From assembly GCF_011682045.1 (NCBI RefSeq), contig NZ_VVIW01000003.1, positions 310,001 to 374,000 of the forward strand: a stretch of DNA of 64,000 nt. The letters are read 5' to 3'. Below are positions 63,991-64,000 of the stretch, piece by piece; position 1 is the first letter of the stretch; every line of letters begins with the position of its first letter. This DNA comes from Massilia aquatica. GTDB taxonomy: Bacteria > Pseudomonadota > Gammaproteobacteria > Burkholderiales > Burkholderiaceae_D. Position numbers and translations under genes: made by a program. A model generated the notes under the pieces. It searched no databases and had not been told where the DNA came from. It saw nothing but the letters and a program-made list of their open reading frames with translations.

Positions 63991-64000
63991 GTTGCTCCCT

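Overview
The window looks like chromosome of a GC-rich betaproteobacterium of the order Burkholderiales, most likely Oxalobacteraceae (Massilia/Duganella/Janthinobacterium group). This is inferred from the gene order yhdP–nitrilase–tldD–aroG and rimP–nusA–infB–rbfA–truB, the many large TonB-dependent receptors, the flgF-to-flgL flagellar block, and intergenic palindromes built on CCGGGGTCAGA- or CCGGGGACAGA-type cores. No rRNA, tRNA or CRISPR array was seen.

Layout. 1–3.5 kb: the end of yhdP, a carbon-nitrogen hydrolase and tldD. 3.6–9.2 kb: two TonB-dependent receptors in one leftward operon. 9.4–10.7 kb: the DAHP synthase gene aroG behind a promoter, a Phe/Tyr-rich leader peptide and a rho-independent terminator that has a competing antiterminator, i.e. 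a transcription attenuator. 11.4–14.3 kb: a third receptor. 14.4–19.1 kb: an isoprenoid locus with an FNR-type site, ispH, two unknown proteins, a polyprenyl synthetase and a convergent geranylgeranyl-reductase-type flavoprotein. 19.2–19.9 kb: a decayed toxin-antitoxin-like locus (a shortened MqsA-type protein and an HTH gene with an in-frame stop). 20.0–22.6 kb: a fourth receptor.

23.3–26.9 kb: a lower-GC insert bounded by a perfect 28-bp direct repeat that is also the terminator of the fifth receptor (26.96–29.75 kb). It carries a coiled-coil membrane protein, two cysteine-rich proteins, a small exported protein, a gene remnant and three related hairpins. 30.2–33.8 kb: a Dpp/Opp-type ABC transporter without a binding protein. 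33.9–36.0 kb: a DedA-rhodanese fusion and glucokinase, the latter with a HexR-like operator. 36.0–36.6 kb: nested palindromic repeats and a possible 47-aa ORF. 36.6–46.5 kb: information-processing genes (scpB, rluB, rimP-nusA-infB, rbfA, truB), again with palindromic repeats between them.

46.6–52.7 kb: envelope and unknown genes, including a histidine kinase–response regulator–mipA operon and a SUFU-domain protein. 52.9–56.3 kb: typA, an Lgt-family protein lacking the expected histidine, and a small unknown protein. 56.5–56.8 kb: a palindromic repeat cluster. 56.8–64.0 kb: leftward flagellar operon flgFGHIJKL, followed by an unknown gene with a flagellin-hook-like segment.

The strongest candidates for something new are the aroG attenuator, the FNR-linked isoprenoid locus with its two unknown proteins, and the direct-repeat-bounded insert at the receptor terminator.
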